Assembly: GCF_005434945.1 (NCBI RefSeq)
Contig: NZ_SKCH01000004.1
Coordinates: 62,001-126,000, forward strand
Origin: Prescottella subtropica
GTDB taxonomy: Bacteria > Actinomycetota > Actinomycetes > Mycobacteriales > Mycobacteriaceae
DNA: 64,000 nt
Reading direction: 5' to 3'
In this document: piece after piece, positions 1 to 7,478 of the stretch
Position numbering within the stretch: the first letter of the stretch is position 1
Layout of the letters: each line of letters opens with the position of its first letter
Translations under genes and position numbers: made by a program
Notes under the pieces: model-generated
Told to the model about the DNA's origin: nothing
The model's database searches: none
What the model saw: only the letters and a program-made list of their open reading frames with translations

Positions 1-1
1 G

Positions 2-1612
2 GAGATCGGCGGCGAATCCGTCGCGGACGCCGAGCAGACGCTGCGCACCGCGCTCGGCCCGCGGGTCGAGCAGGCCGTCCCCGTGCAGGCCGGTGACACG
101 GACACCACGATCGTCCCGGCACAGGCCGGTATCGGCATCGACTGGGCCGCGACCGTCGAACGGGCGGGGGAGCAGCCGATCAACCCGTTCACCCGGCTGT
201 CGTCGCTGTTCACCGCGCAGGAGATCGGGGTGGTGTCCACGGTCGACGACGCCGCGCTGACGGCGGCGATCACCGGCGTCGGACAGCAGGCGGATCGGGC
301 GCCACGCGAGGGCAACGTCGTGTTCGACGGCACCGAGGTGGTGCCGGTCGATCCGCTGCCCGGACAGGCCCTCGACGTCGAGGCCGCGAAGGACACGTTC
401 GTCGGGGACTGGGCGCGCGGCACCACCGTCGTGCTGCCGGTGGACACGGTCGAGGTCGCCGTCACCCAGGCGGGCGTCGACACCGCGGTCCGGGACGTCG
501 CGGCGCCGGCGGTCGCGTCGGATCTCGTGGTGACAGGTAAGGACGGGGCGGTGGCGACGCTGCCGCGCGCCCAGGTCGGCGCGATCCTGAGTTTCGTGCC
601 GGACGGGGACGGCGGGCTGACCCCGCAGTACAACACGGAGGCGGCCACCGCGCTCCTGGCGCCGCAACTCGCGGACACCGAGACGAAACCGAAGGACGCG
701 TCGTTCTCGTTCGGGGGCGGTGCACCGCAGGTGGTGCCGTCGGTAACGGGCGAGATGGTGCAGTGGGCCAAGACGCTCGAACCGCTGCCGGCGCTGCTCG
801 CGGCACCGGACGCGCGGACCACGCCCGCGGTCTACGAGCCGGCGGAACCGGCGCTGACCACGGACGGCGCGAAGGCCCTCGGTATCCGTGAGGTGATCTC
901 CGAGTACACCACCGGCGGCTTCGAGTACGCGTCCGGTGTGAACATCCGGCTCGCGGCAAGTGAGATCAACGGGGCGATCGTGAAGCCGGGGGCGACGTTC
1001 TCCCTCAACGGCTACACCGGCCCGCGCGGGACCGCGGAGGGCTACGTGTCGTCCGGCATCATCAACAACGGCCGCCCGGACACCGCCGTCGGCGGCGGCA
1101 TCAGCCAGCTCGCGACCACCCTCTACAACGCCGCCTACTTCGCGGGCATGGACGACGTCGACCACACCGAGCACAGCTACTACATCTCGCGGTATCCGGC
1201 GGCGCGGGAGGCGACGGTGTTCGAGGGCGCGATCGACCTGCAGTTCCGCAACCCCGCGCAGACCGGTGTGGTGATCCAGACGATCGGTACCGGTTCGGAC
1301 ATCACGGTGCGGCTGTGGGGCACCAAGACGGTGAACGTCGAATCGGTGACCGGGGAGCGCAGCAACTACACGTCCCCGACGACGATCACACTGCCCGCCG
1401 GTCCGCACTGTGTGCCGTCCGGTGGCGCGCAGGGCTTCACCACCAGCAACACCCGCATCATCACCGACGCGAAGACCGGCGCGGAGATCTCCCGCCACAC
1501 CCGCACCGTCCGCTACGACCCGGTGCCGGTCGTCAAGTGCGTGTCGAACGAGCCGAAGCCGTCGGAGCCGGCCGCACCGGCGGAGCCCGGAGCGACCGAG
1601 CCCGGACGGTAG
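2..1612 (+). CDS. VanW-family protein with peptidoglycan-binding-like region, 5' end missing
   Basis: The reading frame is open from the first bases of the window, so the true start and any signal or membrane segment lie upstream. The visible part is about 536 residues. The C-terminal half carries the VanW-type core: a GATFSLNGYTG stretch, then GGGISQLATTLYNAAYF, then a HTEHSYYISRYP segment. The N-terminal half resembles the putative peptidoglycan-binding repeats (YoaR type) that precede VanW in actinobacterial homologues. The last 25 residues are Pro/Ala/Glu-rich. Such proteins are usually anchored outside the membrane; the exact role of VanW is not established. It converges on the fadE gene, with a dyad repeat element and a strong hairpin between them. 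Confidence 0.85.
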   Translation, partial: EIGGESVADAEQTLRTALGPRVEQAVPVQAGDTDTTIVPAQAGIGIDWAATVERAGEQPINPFTRLSSLFTAQEIGVVSTVDDAALTAAITGVGQQADRAPREGNVVFDGTEVVPVDPLPGQALDVEAAKDTFVGDWARGTTVVLPVDTVEVAVTQAGVDTAVRDVAAPAVASDLVVTGKDGAVATLPRAQVGAILSFVPDGDGGLTPQYNTEAATALLAPQLADTETKPKDASFSFGGGAPQVVPSVTGEMVQWAKTLEPLPALLAAPDARTTPAVYEPAEPALTTDGAKALGIREVISEYTTGGFEYASGVNIRLAASEINGAIVKPGATFSLNGYTGPRGTAEGYVSSGIINNGRPDTAVGGGISQLATTLYNAAYFAGMDDVDHTEHSYYISRYPAAREATVFEGAIDLQFRNPAQTGVVIQTIGTGSDITVRLWGTKTVNVESVTGERSNYTSPTTITLPAGPHCVPSGGAQGFTTSNTRIITDAKTGAEISRHTRTVRYDPVPVVKCVSNEPKPSEPAAPAEPGATEPGR

Positions 1613-1687
1613 TCGCAGGGGTTGTCCGACGGTCGCAGGGGTTTTCCGTATGCAGAAGCCCTGCGACAGTGCCGGAAGCCCTGCGAC
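1612..1687. repeat. 76-bp dyad element, word GTCGCAGGG (element A)
   Basis: Four perfect copies of GTCGCAGGG: forward at 1612-1620 and 1632-1640, inverted at 1659-1667 and 1679-1687. The first base is the last base of the VanW stop codon. Most words are followed by a T-rich core (TTGTC, TTTTC, TTCTG, TTCCG) beginning ten bases in. The words are identical while the linkers between them have diverged, so this is not simply a perfect hairpin. The geometry is identical to the elements at 54333 and 55496. Confidence 0.85.
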
Positions 1688-1710
1688 ACCGGTGAACAAC
1701 CCCCGGACAC

Positions 1711-1746
1711 ACGAGAGCCCCCGCACAACCGTGCGGGGGCTCTCGT
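1711..1746. terminator. Bidirectional intrinsic-type hairpin
   Basis: A perfect 16-bp stem (ACGAGAGCCCCCGCAC and its complement) with an AACC loop lies between the convergent VanW and fadE genes. There is no long U-tract, which is common in high-GC actinobacteria. It can serve both genes. Confidence 0.8.
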
Positions 1747-1761
1747 CGTCGAACGGGTCGA

Positions 1762-3597
1762 TCAGAACGCGGCCTCGTCGAGTTCCATGATGTCGTTGTC
1801 GAGGTGCGACAGGACGGTGCGGGTCGCGGTCAGTTCGGGCAGGACGTTCTTCGCGAAGAACGACGCGGTCGCGACCTTGCCCTCGTAGAACGCCTTGTCC
1901 TTGTCGGCGGCGCCCGCGTCGAGTGCCGCCAGGGCGATCTCGGAGTGCCGCAGCAGCTGCCAGCCGACGAGCAGGTCGCCGACGGACATCAGGAAGCGGA
2001 CCGAGCCGAGACCCACCTTGTACAGCTCGGTGGGCTGTTCCTGCGCGCCCATGAGGTGTCCGGTGAGGGTCGCGGCCATGGCCTGGACGTCCTCGAGGGC
2101 GGTGGACAGCAGGGCGCGTTCGGTCTTGAGTCGTCCGTTGCCGGCCTCGCTGTCGATGAACTTCTTGATCTCGCCGGCCACATGGGCCAGGGCGACGCCG
2201 CGGTCGCGGGCGATCTTGCGGAAGAAGAAGTCCTGCGCCTGGATGGCGGTGGTGCCCTCGTACAGCGAGTCGATCTTCGAGTCGCGGATGTACTGCTCGA
2301 TCGGGTAGTCCTGCAGGAACCCGGAGCCGCCGAGGGTCTGCAGGCTCTCGGTGAGGTACTGGTAGGCGCGCTCGGAACCGACACCCTTGACGATCGGCAG
2401 CAGCAGGTCGTTGACGCGGTGCGCGAGCTGCGGGTCGGCGCCCGAGACGTGCTGCGCCATCGCCGGTTCCTGGTGTGCGGCGGTGTACAGGTACACCGAG
2501 CGCAGGCCCTCCGCGTACGCCTTCTGCAGTGCGAGGCTGCGTCGGACGTCGGGGTGGTGGGTGATGGTGACGCGCGGCGCGGTCTTGTCGGTCATCTGCG
2601 TCAGGTCGGAGCCCTGGACGCGCTGCTTGGCGTAGTCGAGGGCGTTGAGGTAGCCGGTCGACAGCGTCGAGATGGCCTTGGTGCCGACCATCATGCGGGC
2701 GTGCTCGATGACGTCGAACATCTGCGCGATGCCGTTGTGGACGTCGCCGACGAGCCAGCCGACGGCGGGGGTGCCGTGGCCGCCGAACGTGAGCTCGCAC
2801 GTGGTGGACGCCTTGAGGCCCATCTTGTGCTCGACGTTGGTGACGAAGACGCCGTTACGCTCGCCGAGCTCGTTCTTCTCGAAATCGAAGTGGAACTTCG
2901 GGACGAAGAACAGGGACAGGCCCTTGGTGCCCGGGCCGGCGCCCTCGGGGCGGGCCAGGACGAGGTGGAAGATGTTCTCGAACAGGTCGTCGGAGGTGGC
3001 CGACGTGATGAAGCGCTTGACGCCCTCGATGTGCCAGGTGCCGTCGGTCTGCTGGACGGCCTTGGTGCGTCCGGCGCCGACGTCCGAGCCGGCATCGGGC
3101 TCGGTGAGGACCATGGTGGCGCCCCAGCCGCGCTCGACACACGTTGCGGCCCACTGCTTCTGCTCGTCGGTGCCGTTCTTGAAGAACACGTCCGCGAACG
3201 ACGGCCCGGCCTGGTACATGAACGCGGCGGGCTGCGCGCCGAGCAGCATCTCGGAGATGGCCCACACGAGCGCGCGGGGGACCGGCATGCCGCCGATCTC
3301 CTCGGACAGGCCCATGCGGTACCACTCGGCGTCCCACATCGCCTTGAACGACGCCTTGAAGGACTCCGGCAGCATCGCCTCGTGCTTCTCCGGGTCGAAC
3401 ACCGGCGGGTTGCGGTCGGCGTCGGCGAAGGCCTCGCCGAGCGGCCCCTCGGCCAGACGCGCGACCTCGGACAGCATGTCGCGGACGGTGTCGGCGTCGA
3501 GATCGCCCCACACGCCCTCACTCAGTGGCGTGTCCAGACCCAGCACCTCGAAGAGGTTGAACTCGAGGTCGCGGACGTTGCTCTTGTAGTGGCCCAT
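1762..3597 (-). CDS. fadE5: Acyl-CoA dehydrogenase, FadE5-like
   Basis: A 611-residue flavin acyl-CoA dehydrogenase that would catalyse the first step of fatty acid beta-oxidation. The length equals that of mycobacterial FadE5 as I recall it and exceeds the usual 380-400 residues because of an extra N-terminal helical part and a C-terminal extension. Visible motifs are the FAD/substrate segment [12 protein letters not shown] (about residue 160), [21 protein letters not shown], and [16 protein letters not shown], whose Glu near residue 447 is the expected catalytic base. The ATG at 3597 has a good AGGGAGAG ribosome site. Two operator-like palindromes lie upstream at 3632-3670 and are matched upstream of etfD. 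It is transcribed alone and ends at the hairpin 1711-1746. Confidence 0.93.
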   Translation of the reverse strand: MGHYKSNVRDLEFNLFEVLGLDTPLSEGVWGDLDADTVRDMLSEVARLAEGPLGEAFADADRNPPVFDPEKHEAMLPESFKASFKAMWDAEWYRMGLSEEIGGMPVPRALVWAISEMLLGAQPAAFMYQAGPSFADVFFKNGTDEQKQWAATCVERGWGATMVLTEPDAGSDVGAGRTKAVQQTDGTWHIEGVKRFITSATSDDLFENIFHLVLARPEGAGPGTKGLSLFFVPKFHFDFEKNELGERNGVFVTNVEHKMGLKASTTCELTFGGHGTPAVGWLVGDVHNGIAQMFDVIEHARMMVGTKAISTLSTGYLNALDYAKQRVQGSDLTQMTDKTAPRVTITHHPDVRRSLALQKAYAEGLRSVYLYTAAHQEPAMAQHVSGADPQLAHRVNDLLLPIVKGVGSERAYQYLTESLQTLGGSGFLQDYPIEQYIRDSKIDSLYEGTTAIQAQDFFFRKIARDRGVALAHVAGEIKKFIDSEAGNGRLKTERALLSTALEDVQAMAATLTGHLMGAQEQPTELYKVGLGSVRFLMSVGDLLVGWQLLRHSEIALAALDAGAADKDKAFYEGKVATASFFAKNVLPELTATRTVLSHLDNDIMELDEAAF

Positions 3598-3631
3598 GTT
3601 CTCTCCCTGAAGTGGCGCTGCATCGAAATAG

Positions 3632-3670
3632 CTACTCGCCGGTAACTTAGCCGATGTTACTCGCGATTAA
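3632..3670 (-). promoter_or_regulatory. Tandem TetR-type operator pair upstream of fadE5
   Basis: Two 14-bp imperfect palindromes, CTACTCGCCGGTAA (3632-3645) and TTACTCGCGATTAA (3657-3670), are 25 bp apart and lie 35-73 bp upstream of the fadE start. Both fit TTACT-N4-AGTAA. The same arrangement, with a perfect copy, precedes etfD at 58873-58910. Use as a repressor site for fatty acid catabolism is inferred from the two target genes. The second site also abuts the end of the neighbouring methyltransferase gene. Confidence 0.6.
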
Positions 3671-3671
3671 G

Positions 3672-4289
3672 TTAGCTGCCAAGGGCGGGCTTGCGGGCGA
3701 CGAGAAGCGCGTCGATCGCGGTGCCGTCCGGCGTCTCCCGGAAGCGTCTCTCGGCGACCGTCACGTCGAGCCGTCCGTTCAGATCGCTTATCAAATCGTC
3801 TGGGGTGTACAGGATTTCGTGATCGGGTGGACCGCCGACGCCATCGGTGGCATTGATCGCGTCGTGGCCGAGGATCATGAGGATTCCCTCGGGTTTCAGG
3901 GCGTCGATGACACGCCTCACAAGTGCCGTCCGCTCGGCCGGCGCGGGGTGCACGAAGATCAGCAGAATCAGGTCGAAACCGGACGGCTCGTCCAGGACGG
4001 CGGTCGTGGTGATGTCGTCGACGACGTAGTCGAGGCGCTCCCGCACCGCCCGCGGCGACGGCGCCGCGATCTTCCGGGCCTTGTCGATCGCGACGGCCGA
4101 GAAGTCGACGCCGGTGGTGCGCCAGCCGCGCGTCGCGAGCCACAGGGCATGCCGGCCCTCCCCGCACGCCAGATCCAGGGCCCGGCCCGCGGGCAGCGAC
4201 GTCACGAACTCCACCACCACCGGATTCGGCGGCGTCCCCCACACCATGTCCGCCTGTGAATACCGCTCGTCCCAGTCCGCTGCCTTCAT
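3672..4289 (-). CDS. Class I SAM-dependent methyltransferase
   Basis: A 205-residue Rossmann-fold methyltransferase. Motif I is seen as ALDLACGEGRHALWLA, followed by an acidic residue after the second strand (TTGVDFSAVAIDKA) and a FDLILLIFVH motif-IV region. The N-terminus MKAADWDERYSQADMVWG is typical of the YrrT/tellurite-resistance-like small methyltransferases, which is why I start at 4289 rather than at an ATG 117 bases upstream inside the repeat-bearing gap. The substrate cannot be told from the sequence. Its last bases adjoin the fadE operator region. Confidence 0.85.
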   Translation of the reverse strand: MKAADWDERYSQADMVWGTPPNPVVVEFVTSLPAGRALDLACGEGRHALWLATRGWRTTGVDFSAVAIDKARKIAAPSPRAVRERLDYVVDDITTTAVLDEPSGFDLILLIFVHPAPAERTALVRRVIDALKPEGILMILGHDAINATDGVGGPPDHEILYTPDDLISDLNGRLDVTVAERRFRETPDGTAIDALLVARKPALGS

Positions 4290-4350
4290 GGACACGACGG
4301 TATCGAGGACGCGCCGCGGCCGCGCGCCGAGCGGCTCGCCTCGCCCCTGC

Positions 4351-4457
4351 CCGCGTTTTGCGCACTTGTCGCGAGATTCGCGAGGCGCCGGCCGCGTTTT
4401 CCGCACTTATCGCGACCGGACGGCGGTCGAACTCCGCGATAAGTGCGCGAAACGCGG
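4351..4457. repeat. Three-copy inverted/direct 23-24-bp repeat (element B)
   Basis: Copies at 4351-4374 and 4392-4415 are forward and one at 4435-4457 is inverted. Each reads CCGCGTTTT/C, one variable base, CGCACTT, A/G, TCGCG. Forward copies are 41 bp apart. It sits in the gap between two - strand genes. It shares the TTTTC core and the both-orientation design of the 76-bp elements but not their exact spacing. Confidence 0.75.
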
Positions 4458-4488
4458 GAAGAGCAGCCGACGGGGCTGGACTGTCGGA

Positions 4489-4929
4489 TCAGCCGACGGT
4501 GATACGGCGGTGGGCGAGTTTCCAGCACCCGCCCTCGAGGCGGTGGGTGTCGTCGTAGCGGCCGACGCCCGCGAGACGCGGTTCGGTGGCGCCGTCGCGG
4601 AAGAACAGCCAGTACGCGGTGGACGACGCCTGGGTGTCGGAGTCGACGGTGACCGCGACGGTGGTGATGACGTGGCGGGTGAAGGTGCCCGGGCCCTGGA
4701 TGCCGTCGGTGCGACGCTGCCGCACACCCTCGGCGATGGCGTCGACGCCGGTGCGGGTCTGGGCGGCCATGCCGGTGACGGGGTTGGCCTGCGATTCCCA
4801 GACGGCGTCCGTGGTGAGCTGGTCGAGATAGTCCTCGACGGTGCCGTCGTCGGCGAGGTGCGCGATGCGCGCGAGCAGGTTCGCGATGTCGTCTCGGACG
4901 CTGCTGTGGATGTCACTGCCCTGGGTCAC
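4489..4929 (-). CDS. SnoaL-like nuclear transport factor 2 fold protein
   Basis: A 146-residue protein starting at GTG 4929, preceded by GAGGAGA at a proper distance. The pattern of an N-terminal helix pair (IANLLARIAHLADDGTVEDYLDQLTTDAVWE), a TRTGVDAIAEGVRQRR segment and a final strand-rich part (STAYWLFFRDG, GVGRYDDTHRLEGGCWKLAHRRI) is that of SnoaL-like/NTF2-fold proteins. These include small-molecule isomerases, dehydratases and ring-hydroxylating dioxygenase beta-like subunits. No partner oxygenase is adjacent, so the function is open. Confidence 0.75.
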   Translation of the reverse strand: MTQGSDIHSSVRDDIANLLARIAHLADDGTVEDYLDQLTTDAVWESQANPVTGMAAQTRTGVDAIAEGVRQRRTDGIQGPGTFTRHVITTVAVTVDSDTQASSTAYWLFFRDGATEPRLAGVGRYDDTHRLEGGCWKLAHRRITVG

Positions 4930-4984
4930 GCCGTCTCCTCGCTCCGTACCGATCGTTTGTTCGGACGGTAGCAGTGGGACGGGT

Positions 4985-6109
4985 TCACTGCTGCAGTGTC
5001 GTGTGCATGAGCAGGACGTTGTAGTTGGAGTGCACCGTCGTGAGGAAGTAGAGGTCCGGGCCGGTCGACCACGGGTGGATGTAGGCGCCGTACATCGATG
5101 CCAGTTCGGAGCCGTCGACGAGGGTTTCCGGGGCACTCCACGGTCCGGCGGGGGTGGGGGCGCGACGCATGACGACGGAGTTGCGGTCGTCGGTGGTGAG
5201 CAGGAGGTACTGCTTCAGGTAGTCGTTGTACTGCACGGAGATCTCGCCGACGCCGCCGAACACGATCGGCACCGCGACGTCGGGGTTCTTCGGCTCCCAC
5301 TTGCCGCCGTCCCAGTATTCGTAGGCGCCGAGGTCGAGGATCTGTTTCTCGGGGACGCGGGCGAGGTGGACGGTTCCGCCGCGGCCGGCGGGGGTGCCGT
5401 ACTGGTAGACGTAGCCGCCGTCCTTCATGAAGGCGCTCATCTGGAAGTTGCGGTTGCCGGCCTCGTCGGGGCGCCGGGTGTCGACGGCTTCCGTCCAGTT
5501 CTCGCCGTTGTCGGACGAGGACACCAGTCCGGAGAAGTTGGTCTCCCATTTGCCGGGCTGTCCCCAGTCCTTGACCGACATCATGCTCATGTACTGGACG
5601 CCGTCGACCGCGATGCCGGCGGTGGGGATGCGACTGATCTCGACGAACGGCAGTTTGGGGCTGGGCACCACTTCCTTCGACTGCCCGACGATGTCGCGGG
5701 GGGAACTGTCGAACGTCATGCCGTCGCCGAGGTTGCGGTCGGTGCTGCGGAACAGGACGTTGCTGCGCCACGACCACAGGCTGCCGGCGAGCAGGTTGGG
5801 CAGGCCGAGGCCGGCGGTGTCACCGAACGCGGTGAGGACCTCGCCGTTGCCGTTGTCCCAGGCGATGCCGAGGTCGGTGCCGAGGACGTTGGTGTCCTGC
5901 GTCCGGTTCGCGCTGAGCATCCCGGTGACCTGCGACACGGCCTGGCTGCGCCCGTGGAGGACGGGAACCCCGGTGGTGCCGTTGATGACGGGGATCGGAT
6001 TGACCATGATCGGGTCCGCGGAGGCGGGTGTCGCGAATGCTGCGACGGCTACCGTGGCGGCCACGACGATTGCTGAGCGCGTTCGGTTTCGGTGCACGGA
6101 TGTTCCCAT
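4985..6109 (-). CDS. Secreted DUF4185 protein, candidate GH183 endo-D-arabinanase
   Basis: A 374-residue protein with a clear Sec signal: basic MGTSVHRNRTRS, hydrophobic AIVVAATVAVAAFATP, then ASA-DP as a likely cleavage site. The mature part is a DUF4185-type beta-propeller (LGIAWDNGNGEVLTAFGDT, repeated blade-like segments such as VSSSDNGENWTEA, and PWSAPETLVDGSELASMYGAYIHPW). DUF4185 proteins of mycobacteria have been assigned to GH183, cleaving D-arabinan of arabinogalactan and lipoarabinomannan. Activity here is inferred from family. A GTG at 6097 is an alternative start. Confidence 0.75.
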   Translation of the reverse strand: MGTSVHRNRTRSAIVVAATVAVAAFATPASADPIMVNPIPVINGTTGVPVLHGRSQAVSQVTGMLSANRTQDTNVLGTDLGIAWDNGNGEVLTAFGDTAGLGLPNLLAGSLWSWRSNVLFRSTDRNLGDGMTFDSSPRDIVGQSKEVVPSPKLPFVEISRIPTAGIAVDGVQYMSMMSVKDWGQPGKWETNFSGLVSSSDNGENWTEAVDTRRPDEAGNRNFQMSAFMKDGGYVYQYGTPAGRGGTVHLARVPEKQILDLGAYEYWDGGKWEPKNPDVAVPIVFGGVGEISVQYNDYLKQYLLLTTDDRNSVVMRRAPTPAGPWSAPETLVDGSELASMYGAYIHPWSTGPDLYFLTTVHSNYNVLLMHTTLQQ

Positions 6110-6418
6110 CGGTGTCGAAAAGCGATGTCTGCCTGGTTGTATGTCCGCTTTGTAACGGCTCCTACGGCCGTAGCGGGCGGATAACACGGTAACAGCGGAA
6201 ACGGTTTCTCCGGGGGCGAACTCACGCATTCTTCCGGGCGGTCGGGTCCACCCGTGCGGGTGAGCGGTGCGTCCGGGCCGGTCGCGCTGTGACGAATCAG
6301 GAGACCCGAGTAACAGTGCGGACACGGTTCGCGAAGTACCGTGTCGTGGGACGGGGTCACGACGGCCCTGTCGCGCGGCGTGTCACGCCGTGAGATCAGG
6401 CTGTAGAGGAGACCAGAC
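6110..6418. promoter_or_regulatory. Divergent intergenic region DUF4185 / fabH
   Basis: About 310 bases that must hold both promoters. A perfect 12-bp palindrome CTACGGCCGTAG lies at 6162-6173. A ribosome site (GAGGAGA) precedes fabH at about 6406-6412. I saw no further gene. Confidence 0.5.
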
Positions 6419-7429
6419 ATGGGTGCGCAGATCTCGAACTCCACCGAGGTCAGGCAGTCCGCCATCCTCGGGCTGGGGGTTTACCGCCCGGCGCGGGTCG
6501 TGAGCAACGACGAGATCTGCCAGACCATCGACTCCACCGACGAGTGGATCCAGTCGCGTTCGGGCATCAAGAACCGTCGCTTCGCGAACGACGAGGAGAC
6601 CGTGCTCGCGATGGCGATCGACTCGGGCCGCAAGGCGCTCGAGGCGGCCGGGCTGACCGGTGAGCAGATCGGTGCCGTGGTCATCGCCACGTCCACCTAC
6701 CCGGTGCAGACGCCGCAGTGCGCGGCCGTCGTCGCCGACGCGCTCGGCACCGCCGGTTCCGCAGCGTTCGACGTCACGGCCGGTTGCGCGGGCTTCTGCT
6801 ACGCGCTGTCCGTCGCATCCGACATGGTGCGTCTCGGCACCGAGGACTATGTCCTCGTCATCGGTGTGGAGCGGATGAGCGACAGCACCGAGCCGACGGA
6901 CCGCAGCGTGCGGTTCATCTTCGGTGACGGTGCGGGTGCCGTCGTCGTCGGCCCGAGCGACACCCCCGGCATCGGCCCCACCGTGTGGGGTTCGGACGGT
7001 TCGCAGTCGCAGGCCATCCGGCAGGAGCCGGACTGGCTGTCGTTCGCGGCCGATCCGACGAACCGCCCGTGGATCAAGATGGAGGGCACCGCGGTCTTCC
7101 GCTGGGCCGCCTTCGAGATGGGCAAGATCGCCGTGCAGGCCGTCGAACGTGCCGGTGTGACCATGGAGGATCTGGGCGCGTTCATCCCGCACCAGGCGAA
7201 CGGCCGCATCAACGAGGTCATCGCCCGCCAGATCAAGCTGCCCGAGTCGGTGCCGGTGTCCGACGACATCGCCGACACCGGCAACACGTCGGCGGCGTCG
7301 ATTCCGCTCGCGATGGAGGAAGTGCTCCGCACCGGCAAGGCGAAGCCGGGCGACCTGGCCCTGCTGGTCGGCTTCGGTGCCGGCCTGTCGTACGCGGGCC
7401 AGGTCGTGACCCTGCCGCCACTGGCGTAG
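6419..7429 (+). CDS. fabH: Beta-ketoacyl-ACP synthase III
   Basis: A 336-residue KAS III. The catalytic triad is visible: Cys123 in VTAGCAGF, His258 in FIPHQANGRINE and Asn289 in TGNTSAAS. The N-terminus (GVYRPARVVSNDEICQTIDS) and the GIGPTVWGSDG and QAIRQEPDW segments match the mycobacterial FabH type, which links FAS-I long-chain acyl-CoA to malonyl-AcpM for FAS-II and so feeds mycolic acid chain extension. Start ATG 6419 has a strong GAGGAGA. It stands alone and converges on an aldo/keto reductase, with a 46-bp perfect palindrome at the junction. Confidence 0.92.
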   Translation: MGAQISNSTEVRQSAILGLGVYRPARVVSNDEICQTIDSTDEWIQSRSGIKNRRFANDEETVLAMAIDSGRKALEAAGLTGEQIGAVVIATSTYPVQTPQCAAVVADALGTAGSAAFDVTAGCAGFCYALSVASDMVRLGTEDYVLVIGVERMSDSTEPTDRSVRFIFGDGAGAVVVGPSDTPGIGPTVWGSDGSQSQAIRQEPDWLSFAADPTNRPWIKMEGTAVFRWAAFEMGKIAVQAVERAGVTMEDLGAFIPHQANGRINEVIARQIKLPESVPVSDDIADTGNTSAASIPLAMEEVLRTGKAKPGDLALLVGFGAGLSYAGQVVTLPPLA

Positions 7430-7432
7430 GCC

Positions 7433-7478
7433 CCTGTGCGCCTTTTCGGTAGTAGCTACTACCGAAAAGGCGCACAGG
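7433..7478. repeat. 46-bp perfect palindrome at a convergent gene junction (element C)
   Basis: A perfect inverted repeat of 23-bp arms without spacer, centred between 7455 and 7456; the left arm begins CCTGTGCGCCTTTTCGG. It starts four bases after the fabH stop and its right half codes the last residues (CAPFR) and the TAG stop of the aldo/keto reductase. It can act as a hairpin terminator for both genes. It also shares the word-plus-TTTTC layout of the dyad elements at 1612, 54333 and 55496. Confidence 0.9.

Noticed and set aside
1612-1687. CRISPR-like array.
   Set aside because: Repeats are 9 bp, only four copies, half of them inverted, with 11-18-bp linkers; no cas genes anywhere in the window.
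1804-3645. Long + strand frame opposite fadE5 (613 codons).
   Set aside because: Same cause: the - strand reads a full acyl-CoA dehydrogenase with catalytic residues; the other strand has no recognisable domain.
4930-4984. Possible TetR operator CCGTACCGATCGTTTGTTCGG between the SnoaL-like and DUF4185 genes.
   Set aside because: The arms are out of register by one base and match poorly; a 55-base gap between same-strand genes needs no promoter.
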